Of a stretch of 64,000 nt of DNA, positions 1 to 8,205 are shown piece by piece (position 1 is the stretch's first letter; every line of letters begins with the position of its first letter). Made by a program: the position numbers and the translations under genes. The DNA comes from Mycolicibacterium sediminis (GTDB taxonomy: Bacteria > Actinomycetota > Actinomycetes > Mycobacteriales > Mycobacteriaceae), in NCBI RefSeq assembly GCF_010731735.1, contig NZ_AP022588.1:2480001-2544000 (forward strand), given 5' to 3'. Under the pieces are notes generated by a model. The model saw only the letters and a program-made list of their open reading frames with translations, was not told where the DNA came from and did not search any database.

Positions 1-762
1 CCGGTCACCAACGCCCAGTTCGCGGCCTTCGTCGCCGACACCGGGTACGTCACCGTGGCGGAGCGGCCGCTCGACCCTCTCTCGTATCCCGGTGTGCCAG
101 AACGTGATTTGATCCCGGGCTCGCTGGTGTTCCGGCCGTCGGAGGGCCCCGTCGACCTCGCCGACTGGCGGCAGTGGTGGGACTGGTCGCCGGGCGCCCA
201 GTGGCGGCTCCCGTTCGGCCCCGACGGTGGCGTCGACGTTCGAGACCGCGCGGACCACCCCGTGGTGCAGGTGGCGTACCCGGACGCCGCGGCGTACGCG
301 AGCTGGGCTGGTCGCCGCCTGCCGACCGAGGCGGAGTGGGAGTACGCGGCCGGCGGCGGCACCGGCACCGTCTACGCGTGGGGGGACGAGGTGGCGCCGG
401 GGGGCGTGCTGATGGCCAACACCTGGCAGGGCCGGTTCCCGTACCGCAACGACGGTGCGCTCGGATGGACGGGAACGTCACCGGTGGGGACGTTTCCGCC
501 GAACGCGTTCGGCCTGCTCGACATGATCGGGAACGTGTGGGAGTGGACGACGACTCTGTACTCGGGAGGGCACCGGCGGGCAGGAGCGGAGGGTTGTTGC
601 ACTCCGAGTCACGAGCCGGATCCCTCGGTGAGCCAGACGCTGAAGGGTGGCTCGCACCTGTGCGCGCCGGAGTACTGCCATCGCTATCGACCCGCCGCCC
701 GCTCAGCGCAGTCGCAGGACAGCGCCACCACGCACATCGGTTTCCGCTGCGTCGTAGGCTGA
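1..762 (+). CDS. Formylglycine-generating enzyme (sulfatase-modifying factor), 5' end missing
   Basis: This enzyme oxidises the active-site cysteine of type I sulfatases to formylglycine. The reading frame is open from base 1 (PVTNAQFAAFVADTGY) and the start codon lies outside the window, so about 253 residues of the C-terminal catalytic fold are present. The signature GGSHLCAPEYC followed by HRYRPAAR holds the paired cysteines (codons 661-663 and 676-678) that form the copper/thiol active site in actinobacterial FGE. LLDMIGNVWEW is also family-typical. In M. tuberculosis the equivalent gene (Rv0712) sits just upstream of rplN, as here, although the intervening Rv0713-like gene is absent. The sulfatase substrate would lie to the left of the window. 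Confidence 0.93.
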   Translation, partial: PVTNAQFAAFVADTGYVTVAERPLDPLSYPGVPERDLIPGSLVFRPSEGPVDLADWRQWWDWSPGAQWRLPFGPDGGVDVRDRADHPVVQVAYPDAAAYASWAGRRLPTEAEWEYAAGGGTGTVYAWGDEVAPGGVLMANTWQGRFPYRNDGALGWTGTSPVGTFPPNAFGLLDMIGNVWEWTTTLYSGGHRRAGAEGCCTPSHEPDPSVSQTLKGGSHLCAPEYCHRYRPAARSAQSQDSATTHIGFRCVVG

Positions 763-770
763 TCTGCGGC

Positions 771-834
771 ACCGAGCGTGCGTAGTGTCGGGTCCGCGAC
801 CGGCGTGTCGCCCGCAGACACGCACGCTCGCCGG
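771..834 (+). repeat. 64-bp intergenic repeat element, copy 1
   Basis: It begins 8 bases after the FGE stop codon. The first 13 bases and the last 34 bases match a second copy at 20973-21036 (33 of 34 identical in the latter block), with a 17-base unrelated middle of equal length. It contains a hairpin, GCGTGTC/GACACGC around GCCCGCA (803-823), and an outer 10-bp inverted repeat CGAGCGTGCG/CGCACGCTCG (773-782 and 821-830). It could act as a terminator or 3' RNA structure for the FGE transcript. No T-run follows. Confidence 0.6.
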
Positions 835-863
835 TGGGGCCGCCGAAGGGGTTGAGCAGCGAT

Positions 864-892
864 TTGGTTCGATGCGCGGGCTCACCTAGTAT
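864..892 (+). promoter_or_regulatory. Putative SigA-type promoter of the rplN ribosomal operon
   Basis: TTGGTT (864-869) and TAGTAT (887-892) are separated by 17 bp and point at rplN. Transcription from here would give a leader of about 160 nt before the rplN GTG. That leader (893-1060) holds no convincing small ORF. It ends in the ribosome-binding site AGGAGATCGA. The assignment rests on hexamer fit only. Confidence 0.5.
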
Positions 893-1060
893 GTAGGGGT
901 TGCCTTGGGCAGACCTCGGCTGACCACTGGATGTAGCACTTCGCAGTATCGCTCATCCGAAGCCAGCCCTGCGTGCTCTTGAGACGACGAAGATCGCGTA
1001 CGTCGAGTTGCTTCGTGCTGCTCACCGTGCGTCAAGCGTGTTAGTAATCGAGGAGATCGA

Positions 1061-1429
1061 GTGATTCAGCAGGAATCGCGGGTGAAGATCGCCGACAACA
1101 CGGGCGCCAAGGAGATCTTGTGCATCCGGGTGCTCGGTGGGTCGGGTCGGCGCTACGCCGGCATCGGCGACATCATCGTGGCGACCGTCAAGGACGCCAT
1201 CCCCGGTGGCAACGTCAAGAAGGGCGACGTCGTCAAGGCGGTCATCGTCCGCACCGTCAAGGAACGTCGCCGTGCCGATGGCAGCTACATCAAGTTCGAC
1301 GAGAACGCGGCCGTCATCATCAAGCCCGACAACGACCCGCGCGGCACTCGCATCTTCGGGCCGGTCGGTCGCGAGCTGCGCGAGAAGAAGTTCATGAAGA
1401 TCGTCTCGCTGGCCCCGGAGGTGCTGTAA
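1061..1429 (+). CDS. rplN: 50S ribosomal protein L14 (uL14)
   Basis: L14 is a conserved 122-residue large-subunit protein that binds 23S rRNA near the subunit interface. The start [18 protein letters not shown] and the end [10 protein letters not shown] are diagnostic and the length is standard. The GTG start at 1061 is preceded immediately by AGGAGA. It is the first gene of a ten-gene ribosomal operon; rplX follows without a gap. In many bacteria rpsQ directly precedes rplN, but in mycobacteria the sulfatase/FGE genes intervene, as seen here. Confidence 0.98.
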   Translation: MIQQESRVKIADNTGAKEILCIRVLGGSGRRYAGIGDIIVATVKDAIPGGNVKKGDVVKAVIVRTVKERRRADGSYIKFDENAAVIIKPDNDPRGTRIFGPVGRELREKKFMKIVSLAPEVL

Positions 1430-1747
1430 ATGAAGGTGCACAAGGGCGACACCGTTCTGGTCGTCGCGGGCAAGGACAAGGGCGCGAAGGGCAAGGTCCT
1501 GGTGGCCTACCCCGACCGTGAGAAGGTCCTCGTCGAGGGCGTCAACCGGATCAAGAAGCACACCGCCGTGTCGCAGAACGAGCGTGGCGCGTCCTCGGGC
1601 GGCATCGTGACGCAGGAAGCCCCCGTCCACGTGAGCAACGTGATGGTGGTCGACTCCGACGGCAACCCCACCCGGATCGGCTACCGCCGTGACGAAGAGA
1701 CCGGCAAGAACGTCCGGGTGTCGAAGAAGAACGGCAAGGACATCTGA
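1430..1747 (+). CDS. rplX: 50S ribosomal protein L24 (uL24)
   Basis: L24 is an early-assembly large-subunit protein carrying a KOW motif. The N-terminus [18 protein letters not shown] is the KOW segment, and [17 protein letters not shown] is typical of the family. At 105 residues it has normal actinobacterial length. The ATG immediately follows the rplN TAA stop, so translation is probably coupled. rplE begins two bases after its stop. Confidence 0.98.
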   Translation: MKVHKGDTVLVVAGKDKGAKGKVLVAYPDREKVLVEGVNRIKKHTAVSQNERGASSGGIVTQEAPVHVSNVMVVDSDGNPTRIGYRRDEETGKNVRVSKKNGKDI

Positions 1748-1749
1748 AG

Positions 1750-2322
1750 ATGACTACCGCAGAAACCACCGAGAAGACCATGCCGCGGCTCAAGCAGCGC
1801 TACCGCGACGAGATCAAGAACTCCCTCAACGAGCAGTTCAACTACGCCAACGTCATGCAGATCCCCGGCGTGGTCAAGGTCGTCGTGAACATGGGCGTCG
1901 GCGACGCCGCCCGTGACGCGAAGCTGATCAACGGCGCCGTCACCGACCTCGCGCTCATCACCGGCCAGAAGCCGGAGATCCGCAAGGCCCGCAAGTCGAT
2001 CGCGCAGTTCAAGCTTCGCGAGGGCATGCCGATCGGTGCCCGCGTCACGCTGCGCAACGACCGCATGTGGGAGTTCCTGGATCGCCTGGTGTCGATCGCG
2101 CTCCCGCGTATCCGCGACTTCCGCGGCCTGTCGCCCAAGCAGTTCGACGGCAACGGCAACTACACGTTCGGGCTCAACGAGCAGTCCGTGTTCCACGAGA
2201 TCGACGTGGACAGCATCGATCGTCCGCGTGGCATGGACATCACGGTCGTCACCTCGGCGACGAACGACGACGAAGGCCGCGCGCTGCTGCGTGCGCTCGG
2301 CTTCCCGTTCAAGGAGAACTGA
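1750..2322 (+). CDS. rplE: 50S ribosomal protein L5 (uL5)
   Basis: L5 belongs to the 5S rRNA complex of the large subunit. The protein has 190 residues. A short Thr/Glu-rich start ([18 protein letters not shown]) precedes the conserved core. [16 protein letters not shown] and [19 protein letters not shown] are hallmark segments. A second ATG at residue 11 (MPRLKQ) would give the length seen in most bacteria, but mycobacterial L5 commonly has this short extension. It lies between rplX and rpsN in the operon. Confidence 0.97.
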   Translation: MTTAETTEKTMPRLKQRYRDEIKNSLNEQFNYANVMQIPGVVKVVVNMGVGDAARDAKLINGAVTDLALITGQKPEIRKARKSIAQFKLREGMPIGARVTLRNDRMWEFLDRLVSIALPRIRDFRGLSPKQFDGNGNYTFGLNEQSVFHEIDVDSIDRPRGMDITVVTSATNDDEGRALLRALGFPFKEN

Positions 2323-2324
2323 GC

Positions 2325-2510
2325 ATGGCAAAGAAGGCTCTGGTCAACAAGGCCAACAAGAAGCCCAAGTTCAAGGTGCGGGGTTACACCCGGTGCAACC
2401 GGTGCGGTCGTCCGCACGCGGTCTTCCGCAAGTTCGGCCTGTGCCGAATCTGCCTGCGGGAGATGGCACATGCCGGCGAACTGCCGGGCGTGCAGAAGTC
2501 CAGCTGGTAA
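2325..2510 (+). CDS. rpsN: 30S ribosomal protein S14, zinc-binding short form (uS14)
   Basis: S14 is a 61-residue small-subunit protein needed for assembly of the 30S head. The segments [10 protein letters not shown] and [12 protein letters not shown] supply two CxxC pairs, so this is the zinc-containing C+ form. Many mycobacteria also encode a zinc-independent paralog elsewhere that is induced when zinc is scarce. The ATG lies two bases after the rplE stop. A 127-bp gap follows before rpsH. It contains the RBS GAGGAAGGTGAG but no clear terminator. Confidence 0.97.
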   Translation: MAKKALVNKANKKPKFKVRGYTRCNRCGRPHAVFRKFGLCRICLREMAHAGELPGVQKSSW

Positions 2511-2637
2511 CTCCAGCTCCAGCGATACCGCCGGCGCGACCTGCGCGGGCAAGGCCAAAAGACCATTTAGAACAGCATTGCGGCAGGCCCCACAGACACA
2601 CTGAGGGAACCGCCGCGAGGAAGGTGAGCCGGTTGTC

Positions 2638-3036
2638 ATGACGATGACTGACCCGATTGCAGACTTCTTGACACGTCTGCGCAACGCCAACTCGGCGTTC
2701 CACGACGAGGTGACGTTGCCCCACAGCAAGATCAAGGCGAACATGGCCGAGATCCTGAAGTCCGAGGGCTACATCACCGACTTTCACACCGAGGACGCCC
2801 GCGTGGGCAAGGCCCTCGTGGTGCAGTTGAAGTACGGCCCGAGCCGGGAACGGAGCATCGCCGGCCTGCGCCGCGTCTCCAAGCCCGGTCTCCGGGTGTA
2901 CGCGAAGTCCACCAACCTGCCCCGGGTGCTGGGTGGCCTGGGCGTGGCGATCATCTCCACGTCCTCGGGTCTACTCACCGACCGTCAGGCAGCTCGACAA
3001 GGCGTGGGCGGCGAAGTCCTCGCCTACGTCTGGTAG
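2638..3036 (+). CDS. rpsH: 30S ribosomal protein S8 (uS8)
   Basis: S8 binds the central domain of 16S rRNA. The protein has 132 residues. The N-terminal segment [20 protein letters not shown] and the C-terminal [20 protein letters not shown] are family signatures. The ATG at 2638 is followed two codons later by another ATG (MTMTDP), and either could initiate. The preceding 127-bp spacer is longer than other gaps in this operon and could hold an internal promoter or autoregulatory site. In Escherichia coli S8 represses spc-operon translation by binding near rplE. Confidence 0.97.
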   Translation: MTMTDPIADFLTRLRNANSAFHDEVTLPHSKIKANMAEILKSEGYITDFHTEDARVGKALVVQLKYGPSRERSIAGLRRVSKPGLRVYAKSTNLPRVLGGLGVAIISTSSGLLTDRQAARQGVGGEVLAYVW

Positions 3037-3047
3037 GGGAAGAAGAC

Positions 3048-3587
3048 ATGTCGCGCATTGGAAAGCAGCCGGTCCTGGTTCCGTCCGGGGTCGACGTCAC
3101 GATCGAGGGACAGCACGTCTCGGTCAAGGGCCCCAAGGGCACGCTGGATCTCGCCGTCGCAGAACCGATCTCGGTCGAGCGCAGCGATGACGGCGCCATC
3201 GTGGTGGCACGACCCGACGACGAGCGGCGCAACCGCTCGCTGCACGGGTTGTCGCGCACGCTGGTCGCCAACCTCATCACCGGTGTGACCGAGGGTTACA
3301 CCACGAAGATGGAGATCTTCGGCGTGGGCTACCGCGTCGTGCTCAAGGGCAACACCCTCGAGTTCGCGCTCGGATACAGCCATCCCGTCGTGATCGAGGC
3401 TCCGGAGGGCATCACCTTCGCGGTGGAGACGCCCACGAAGTTCTCGATCACCGGAATCGACAAGCAGAAGGTCGGTCAGATCTCGGCGAACATCCGTCGC
3501 CTGCGCCGCCCGGACCCGTACAAGGGCAAGGGCGTTCGCTACGAGGGTGAGCAGATCCGCCGCAAGGTCGGAAAGACAGGTAAGTAG
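3048..3587 (+). CDS. rplF: 50S ribosomal protein L6 (uL6)
   Basis: L6 lies near the factor-binding region of the large subunit. The protein has 179 residues and two repeated alpha/beta domains. [19 protein letters not shown] opens the first, and the C-terminal [19 protein letters not shown] is the classical L6 signature. The start is preceded by GGGGAAGAAG. It follows rpsH by 11 bp and precedes rplR by 2 bp. Confidence 0.98.
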   Translation: MSRIGKQPVLVPSGVDVTIEGQHVSVKGPKGTLDLAVAEPISVERSDDGAIVVARPDDERRNRSLHGLSRTLVANLITGVTEGYTTKMEIFGVGYRVVLKGNTLEFALGYSHPVVIEAPEGITFAVETPTKFSITGIDKQKVGQISANIRRLRRPDPYKGKGVRYEGEQIRRKVGKTGK

Positions 3588-3589
3588 AC

Positions 3590-3994
3590 ATGGCTGCTAA
3601 CACAGATACCGAGAAGCGGAAGCCGGTCGGGCAGAACATCTCCCAGACCCGTCGGGTCGCCCGCATCCGCAGGCACGCCCGGCTGCGCAAGAAGGTCGCC
3701 GGCACCGACACGACGCCGCGCCTGGTGGTCAACCGCTCCTCGCGGCACATCCACGTGCAGCTCGTCGACGACCTGCAGGGCGTGACCCTGGCCGCAGCGT
3801 CGTCCATCGAGGCCGACGTGCGTGCGGTCGACGGTGACAAGAAGGCCCACAGCGTGCGGGTCGGACAGCTCATCGCCGAGCGCGCCAAGGCCGCGGGCAT
3901 CGAGACCGTGGTCTTCGACCGCGGTGGCTACACCTACGGCGGACGCATCGCCGCGCTGGCTGACGCCGCGCGAGAAGGCGGGCTCAAGTTCTAG
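3590..3994 (+). CDS. rplR: 50S ribosomal protein L18 (uL18)
   Basis: L18 binds 5S rRNA together with L5. The protein has 134 residues. A basic N-terminus ([19 protein letters not shown]) precedes [18 protein letters not shown], and the C-terminal [20 protein letters not shown] is the conserved L18 ending. It starts two bases after the rplF stop and is followed by a 35-bp gap to rpsE. Confidence 0.97.
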   Translation: MAANTDTEKRKPVGQNISQTRRVARIRRHARLRKKVAGTDTTPRLVVNRSSRHIHVQLVDDLQGVTLAAASSIEADVRAVDGDKKAHSVRVGQLIAERAKAAGIETVVFDRGGYTYGGRIAALADAAREGGLKF

Positions 3995-4029
3995 ATGAAG
4001 ACTCTCAGTGAAGTAAACGGAAGGACTGC

Positions 4030-4746
4030 ATGATGGCCGAGCAGGCAACTGGTGCCGGCGCCGGTCCGGCTACGTCCGATAACCGGGGCGGTGTGTCCGA
4101 CAACCGTGGCGGCGGCGGCGGCGGCCGCGACGGTCGCGGCGACAACCGGGGTCGTCGTGACGACCGCGGTGGGCGCGGCGGACGTGACGGCGGCGACAAG
4201 AGCAACTACCTCGAGCGCGTGGTCGCGATCAACCGCGTGTCGAAGGTCGTCAAGGGTGGTCGGCGCTTCAGCTTCACCGCGCTCGTCATCGTCGGTGACG
4301 GCAAGGGCATGGTCGGAGTCGGCTACGGCAAGGCCAAGGAAGTTCCGGCCGCCATCGCCAAGGGCGTCGAGGAGGCTCGCAAGGGCTTCTTCCGCGTGCC
4401 GCTCATCGGCGGGACCATCGTCCACCCGGTGCAGGGCGAGGCCGCTGCAGGCGTCGTGATGCTCCGTCCGGCCAGCCCCGGTACCGGCGTCATCGCCGGC
4501 GGTGCTGCCCGCGCGGTGCTGGAATGCGCCGGCGTGCACGACATCCTGGCCAAGTCGCTCGGTAGCGACAACGCGATCAACGTCGTGCACGCGACGGTCG
4601 CCGCGCTCAAGATGATTCAGCGGCCCGAAGAGGTCGCAGCCCGTCGCGGACTGTCCATCGAGGACGTCGCCCCGGCGAGCATGCTGAAGGCCCGCCGCGA
4701 GGCAGACGCGCTCGCAGCGTCGGCCGCACGTGAAGGAAGCGCATAG
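4030..4746 (+). CDS. rpsE: 30S ribosomal protein S5 with Gly/Arg-rich N-terminal extension (uS5)
   Basis: S5 contributes to decoding fidelity and mRNA unwinding on the 30S subunit. The conserved core begins near residue 58 ([19 protein letters not shown]) and contains the dsRNA-binding-like and [12 protein letters not shown] segments. The first ~55 residues are almost only Gly, Arg, Asp and Asn, with repeated DNRGG and RGG-type units. Mycobacterial S5 proteins usually carry an extension of this kind; this one is especially glycine-rich. Two consecutive ATG codons (4030 and 4033) follow GGAAGGAC, and either may be used. rpmD starts 2 bp downstream. Confidence 0.97.
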   Translation: MMAEQATGAGAGPATSDNRGGVSDNRGGGGGGRDGRGDNRGRRDDRGGRGGRDGGDKSNYLERVVAINRVSKVVKGGRRFSFTALVIVGDGKGMVGVGYGKAKEVPAAIAKGVEEARKGFFRVPLIGGTIVHPVQGEAAAGVVMLRPASPGTGVIAGGAARAVLECAGVHDILAKSLGSDNAINVVHATVAALKMIQRPEEVAARRGLSIEDVAPASMLKARREADALAASAAREGSA

Positions 4747-4748
4747 CC

Positions 4749-4928
4749 ATGGCCGAACTGAAGATCACGCAGACGCGTGGCACCGTCGGTGCCCGCTGGA
4801 AGCAGCGCGAGAGCCTGCGCAGCCTCGGCTTGCGGAAGATCCGCCAGACCGTGGTCCGCGAGGACAACGCGCAGACCCGCGGCCTGCTGGCCGTGGTGAA
4901 CCACCTCGTAGAAGTTGAGGAGGCGTAG
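4749..4928 (+). CDS. rpmD: 50S ribosomal protein L30 (uL30)
   Basis: L30 is a 59-residue large-subunit protein. The sequence starts [19 protein letters not shown], and [20 protein letters not shown] is the conserved family block. The ATG is two bases after the rpsE TAG. The protein is standard in length and has no extension. rplO follows after 3 bp. Confidence 0.97.
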   Translation: MAELKITQTRGTVGARWKQRESLRSLGLRKIRQTVVREDNAQTRGLLAVVNHLVEVEEA

Positions 4929-4931
4929 CTC

Positions 4932-5378
4932 GTGAGCGATGTCATCAAGCTGCACGACCTGAAGCCCGCCGCCGGGTCCAAGACGAAGAAGCAGCGTCTC
5001 GGCCGCGGTGAGGGCTCCAAGGGCAAGACCGCCGGTCGCGGCACCAAGGGCACGAAGGCCCGCAAGAACGTCCCCGTGACGTTCGAAGGTGGCCAGATGC
5101 CGATCCACATGCGGCTGCCGAAGCTCAAGGGCTTCAAGAACCGTTTCCGTACCGAGTACGAGGTGGTGAACGTCGCCGACATCGAGCGGCTGTTCCCCAA
5201 GGGCGGCACCATCGGCATCGACGATCTGGTGTCCTCGGGAGCCGTTCGCAAGAACAAGCTCGTGAAGGTGCTGGGCGACGGCAACCTGACCGCCAAGGTC
5301 GACGTCACCGCCCACAAGTTCAGTGGCAGTGCCCGCGAGAAGATCACGGCCGCAGGCGGATCGGCGACCGAGGCCTGA
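4932..5378 (+). CDS. rplO: 50S ribosomal protein L15 (uL15)
   Basis: L15 is a 148-residue large-subunit assembly protein. The glycine-rich [20 protein letters not shown] and [16 protein letters not shown] regions are typical. Translation starts at a GTG, with GTTGAGGAGG upstream inside the end of rpmD. It is the last gene of this ribosomal operon, because a strong intrinsic terminator begins 34 bp after its stop. In many bacteria secY follows directly; here sppA and three methyltransferases separate them. Confidence 0.97.
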   Translation: MSDVIKLHDLKPAAGSKTKKQRLGRGEGSKGKTAGRGTKGTKARKNVPVTFEGGQMPIHMRLPKLKGFKNRFRTEYEVVNVADIERLFPKGGTIGIDDLVSSGAVRKNKLVKVLGDGNLTAKVDVTAHKFSGSAREKITAAGGSATEA

Positions 5379-5412
5379 CCCCGGCCTCCTTCGTAGATCC
5401 ATCGCGCGTGTA

Positions 5413-5440
5413 GGGCCCCCGCTTCGGCGGGGGCCCTTTT
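5413..5440 (+). terminator. Intrinsic terminator after rplO
   Basis: A perfect 10-bp stem, GGGCCCCCGC/GCGGGGGCCC, closes a TTCG tetraloop and is followed by TTTT. It is a canonical rho-independent terminator. It ends the rplN-rplO ribosomal operon and insulates sppA. Confidence 0.93.
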
Positions 5441-5454
5441 CGTGCCGCGCCCCC

Positions 5455-5515
5455 GCCGAGTGGCCACGTGCGTGGCGGCGGCGGCCGGCAAACGCGCGAC
5501 GACTGGCCACTCGGC
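5455..5515. repeat. 61-bp inverted-repeat element upstream of sppA
   Basis: Perfect 12-bp arms GCCGAGTGGCCA (5455-5466) and TGGCCACTCGGC (5504-5515) flank a 37-bp GC-rich centre. The element lies between the rplO terminator and the sppA start, ending 20 bp before the ATG. It may be a repeated palindromic element or an operator. No second copy was seen in this window. Confidence 0.5.
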
Positions 5516-5535
5516 GCCGTCGGTAGGCTTTCGTC

Positions 5536-7293
5536 ATGTTCAGCCTCCTGTCCGGCATCCCGGGAACCGACGACCTCCGCGCACTCGGCCGCAAGGTCGA
5601 CACCGCCCGCCACCACGGGGTGCCCACTGGCTGCGTCCTGGAACTCGACCTGCAGTCCGTGCCCAACGAGACCGGCGGCTTCGACCCGCTGGCCCTGCTG
5701 TCGGGCGGCCGGCCGATCCTGCTGCGCGAAGCCGTCGCCGCCATCCACCGTGCCGCGAAGGACGAGCGGGTGTCCGGGTTGATCGCCCGCGTGCAGGTCG
5801 CCGCCGCCGCGGCGGGACCGGTTCAGGAGCTGCGTGACGCCATCGAGGCGTTCAGCGCGCAGAAGCCGTCGCTGGCGTGGGCCGAGACCTACCCCGGGAC
5901 GATGTCGTACTACCTCGCATCGGCGTTCCGCGAGGTGTGGATGCAGCCGTCGGGCACGGTCGGGCTGGTCGGGTTCGCGACCAGCGCGCTGTTCCTGCGC
6001 GACGCACTCGACAAGGCTGGCGTGCAGGCGCAGTTCGTGGCCAAGGGCGAGTACAAGTCCGCGGCGAACACCTTCACCCAGACCGGGTACACCGACGCCC
6101 ACCGCGAGGCGGACTCGCGCCTGATCGAGAGCCTGCGCGGCCAGGTGTTCGAGGCGATCGCCCGGTCCCGGCACCTCGAGGTCGCGGACGTCGACGCGCT
6201 GGCCGACGCGGCACCGCTGCTGCGGGAGGCAGCAGTCGACGGCAGGCTCGTCGACCGGATCGGATTCCGCGACGAGGCGTACGCGCGCATCGGTGAACTC
6301 GCCGACGCCGACGATCCCGACGCCACGCCGCGGCTGTACCTGTCGCGGTACGCCCGTGCGCAGCGCCCGTCGACGCCGTCGCTGCCCGGGCTCGTGTCGA
6401 AGTCCAAGCCGACCGTCGCCGTCGTCACCCTGCACGGTCCCATCGTCAGCGGCCGCGGTGGTCCCGGGCTGTCGCCGTTCGGCACGTCGAGCGCCGGTGG
6501 CGACACCATCGCCGCCGCACTGCGGCAGGCGGGCGCCGACGACTCGGTGTCCGCTGTCGTCCTGCGCGTCGACAGCCCCGGCGGTTCGGTCACCGGGTCG
6601 GAGACCATCTGGCGCGAGGTCGAGCGGCTCCGCACGGCCGGCAAGCCCGTGGTCGCCTCGATGGGCGCGGTCGCCGCGTCGGGCGGCTACTACGTGTCGA
6701 TGGCCGCCGACGCCATCGTCGCCAACGCCGGCACCATCACCGGTTCGATCGGCGTGGTCACCGGCAAGCTGGTGGCCCGCGACCTCAAGGAGCGCCTCGG
6801 CGTCGGCTCGGACTCGGTGCGCACCAACGCGAACGCCGACGCCTGGTCGCCCAACGCGCCCTTCACCGACGATCAGCACGCGCAGGTGCAGGCCGAGGCC
6901 GACCTGTTCTACGCCGACTTCGTCGAGCGGGTCGCCGCCGGTCGCGGCATGTCGGTGCAGGAGGTCGACGCCGTCGCGCGGGGACGGGTGTGGACGGGTG
7001 CCGACGCGAAGGACCGTGGGCTGGTCGACGAACTCGGTGGCCTGCGGACCGCCGTGAACCGGGCGAAGGTGCTCGCCGGCTTCGACGCGGACGCCGAGGT
7101 GAAGGTCGTCGCGCTGCCCGGATCGTCGGTCCTGGACGTGCTGCGGCCCAAGGCGTCGTCGCAACCGGCGGCGGCGTCATTGCCGGATGCGGTGGGCGCG
7201 CTGCTGGGCCGGTCGATCGCGGGGGCGTGGGCCCAGACCGAGCGGTCGCTGACCGGGGCGACCGCCCTGTGGCTGGGCGACTACCGGTTCTAG
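5536..7293 (+). CDS. sppA: Signal peptide peptidase SppA (protease IV, 67-kDa type)
   Basis: SppA degrades leftover signal peptides in the membrane. The 585-residue length matches the tandem-domain 67-kDa form. The C-terminal half has VDSPGGSVTGS and AVAASGGYYVSMAADAI with the predicted catalytic Ser382. The N-terminal half supplies the predicted general base Lys174 in AKGEYKSAANTF. No clear N-terminal signal or membrane anchor is visible, so membrane association is uncertain. A TANNNT hexamer (TAGGCT, 5524-5529) sits just before the ATG, which would suit a leaderless mRNA. Its stop overlaps that of the convergent methyltransferase at a shared CTAG. Orthologous position: Rv0724. Confidence 0.94.
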   Translation: MFSLLSGIPGTDDLRALGRKVDTARHHGVPTGCVLELDLQSVPNETGGFDPLALLSGGRPILLREAVAAIHRAAKDERVSGLIARVQVAAAAAGPVQELRDAIEAFSAQKPSLAWAETYPGTMSYYLASAFREVWMQPSGTVGLVGFATSALFLRDALDKAGVQAQFVAKGEYKSAANTFTQTGYTDAHREADSRLIESLRGQVFEAIARSRHLEVADVDALADAAPLLREAAVDGRLVDRIGFRDEAYARIGELADADDPDATPRLYLSRYARAQRPSTPSLPGLVSKSKPTVAVVTLHGPIVSGRGGPGLSPFGTSSAGGDTIAAALRQAGADDSVSAVVLRVDSPGGSVTGSETIWREVERLRTAGKPVVASMGAVAASGGYYVSMAADAIVANAGTITGSIGVVTGKLVARDLKERLGVGSDSVRTNANADAWSPNAPFTDDQHAQVQAEADLFYADFVERVAAGRGMSVQEVDAVARGRVWTGADAKDRGLVDELGGLRTAVNRAKVLAGFDADAEVKVVALPGSSVLDVLRPKASSQPAAASLPDAVGALLGRSIAGAWAQTERSLTGATALWLGDYRF

Positions 7294-8192
7294 GAGCCCA
7301 GGGTCGCGCGGATGTAGCTCAGGTCCCCGAACGCGGCCATCAGACCATCCTCCGGGAACTCGAAACCGTTGGCCGCGTGGGCCTCGCGCGCCGGTGACGC
7401 CGTCACCGCCCAGCCCCTGTCGGTCAGGTACCGGACGACGTCGTTGCGCTCGCCGCCGTACACCAGGCTGCTCATCTCGATGTCGGAGCCGAGGTCCTTC
7501 ATCCGGTCGGTGAGTTCCTTGGAGCGCGTGTCGACGAACGACTCGACGTCGTCGACCTGTTCGGTCGCCAGGCTGCTGCCGGGTGCCGACAGCTCGGTGA
7601 TGAGGTCGAACAACCGGTCCTGAGCGTCACCCGGCAGGTAGATCAGCAGCCCCTCGGCGCTCCACGCCGTGGGCTGACTCGGGTCGAAGCCGCTGTCGCG
7701 CAATGCCTTCGGCCAGTCCTCGCGCAGGTCGATGGCGACGGTGCGGTGCGTCGCAGTGGGGGTGGCACCGAGACCGGCCAGCGTCGACTTCTTGAACTCG
7801 ATCACCTCGGGCTGGTCCACTTCGTAGACGACCGTGCCGTCGGGCCAGGGGAGCCGGAAGCCGCGCGCGTCGAGCCCGGCCGCAAGGATGACGGCCTGCC
7901 GCACCCCGCTCGCCGCGGCGTCGAGAAACATCTGGTCGAACCACCGGGTCCGCACCGCCATGCTCTCGGCGGCCAGGCGCGCGGTGAATCGGGGGTCGAC
8001 GTCCTCGAACCGGAGGTCGCCGTCGAGCATCCGGGTGAAGAAGTCGACGCCGACCGCCCGCACCAACGGCTCGGCGTGCGGATCGTCGATCAGCTCTTCG
8101 CGGTGGCTCAGCGCGCGTTGCGCGGCCACCATCGTCGCGGTGGCGCCCACGCTCGACGCCAGATCCCACGAGTCTCCATCGGTGCGTGCCAT
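7290..8192 (-). CDS. SAM-dependent methyltransferase, UPF0677 family (paralog 1)
   Basis: The family is a large mycobacterial group of putative S-adenosylmethionine-dependent methyltransferases related to leucine carboxyl methyltransferases; substrates are unknown. The protein has 300 residues. The opening [20 protein letters not shown], the SAM motif ILAAGLDARGFRLPWPDGT and [12 protein letters not shown] are diagnostic. It is the most downstream of three tandem reverse-strand paralogs, the position of Rv0725c-Rv0731c in M. tuberculosis. The spacing to the next gene is 13 bp, so the three probably form one transcript. Confidence 0.92.
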   Translation of the reverse strand: MARTDGDSWDLASSVGATATMVAAQRALSHREELIDDPHAEPLVRAVGVDFFTRMLDGDLRFEDVDPRFTARLAAESMAVRTRWFDQMFLDAAASGVRQAVILAAGLDARGFRLPWPDGTVVYEVDQPEVIEFKKSTLAGLGATPTATHRTVAIDLREDWPKALRDSGFDPSQPTAWSAEGLLIYLPGDAQDRLFDLITELSAPGSSLATEQVDDVESFVDTRSKELTDRMKDLGSDIEMSSLVYGGERNDVVRYLTDRGWAVTASPAREAHAANGFEFPEDGLMAAFGDLSYIRATLGS

Positions 8193-8205
8193 CGTCGTAC
8201 TCCGT

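Noticed and set aside
5344..7164. Long open frame antisense to sppA
   Set aside because: It is an artefact of GC-rich third-codon bias; it is Arg/Gly/Ala-rich with no recognisable domain, while the sppA strand has conserved catalytic motifs.
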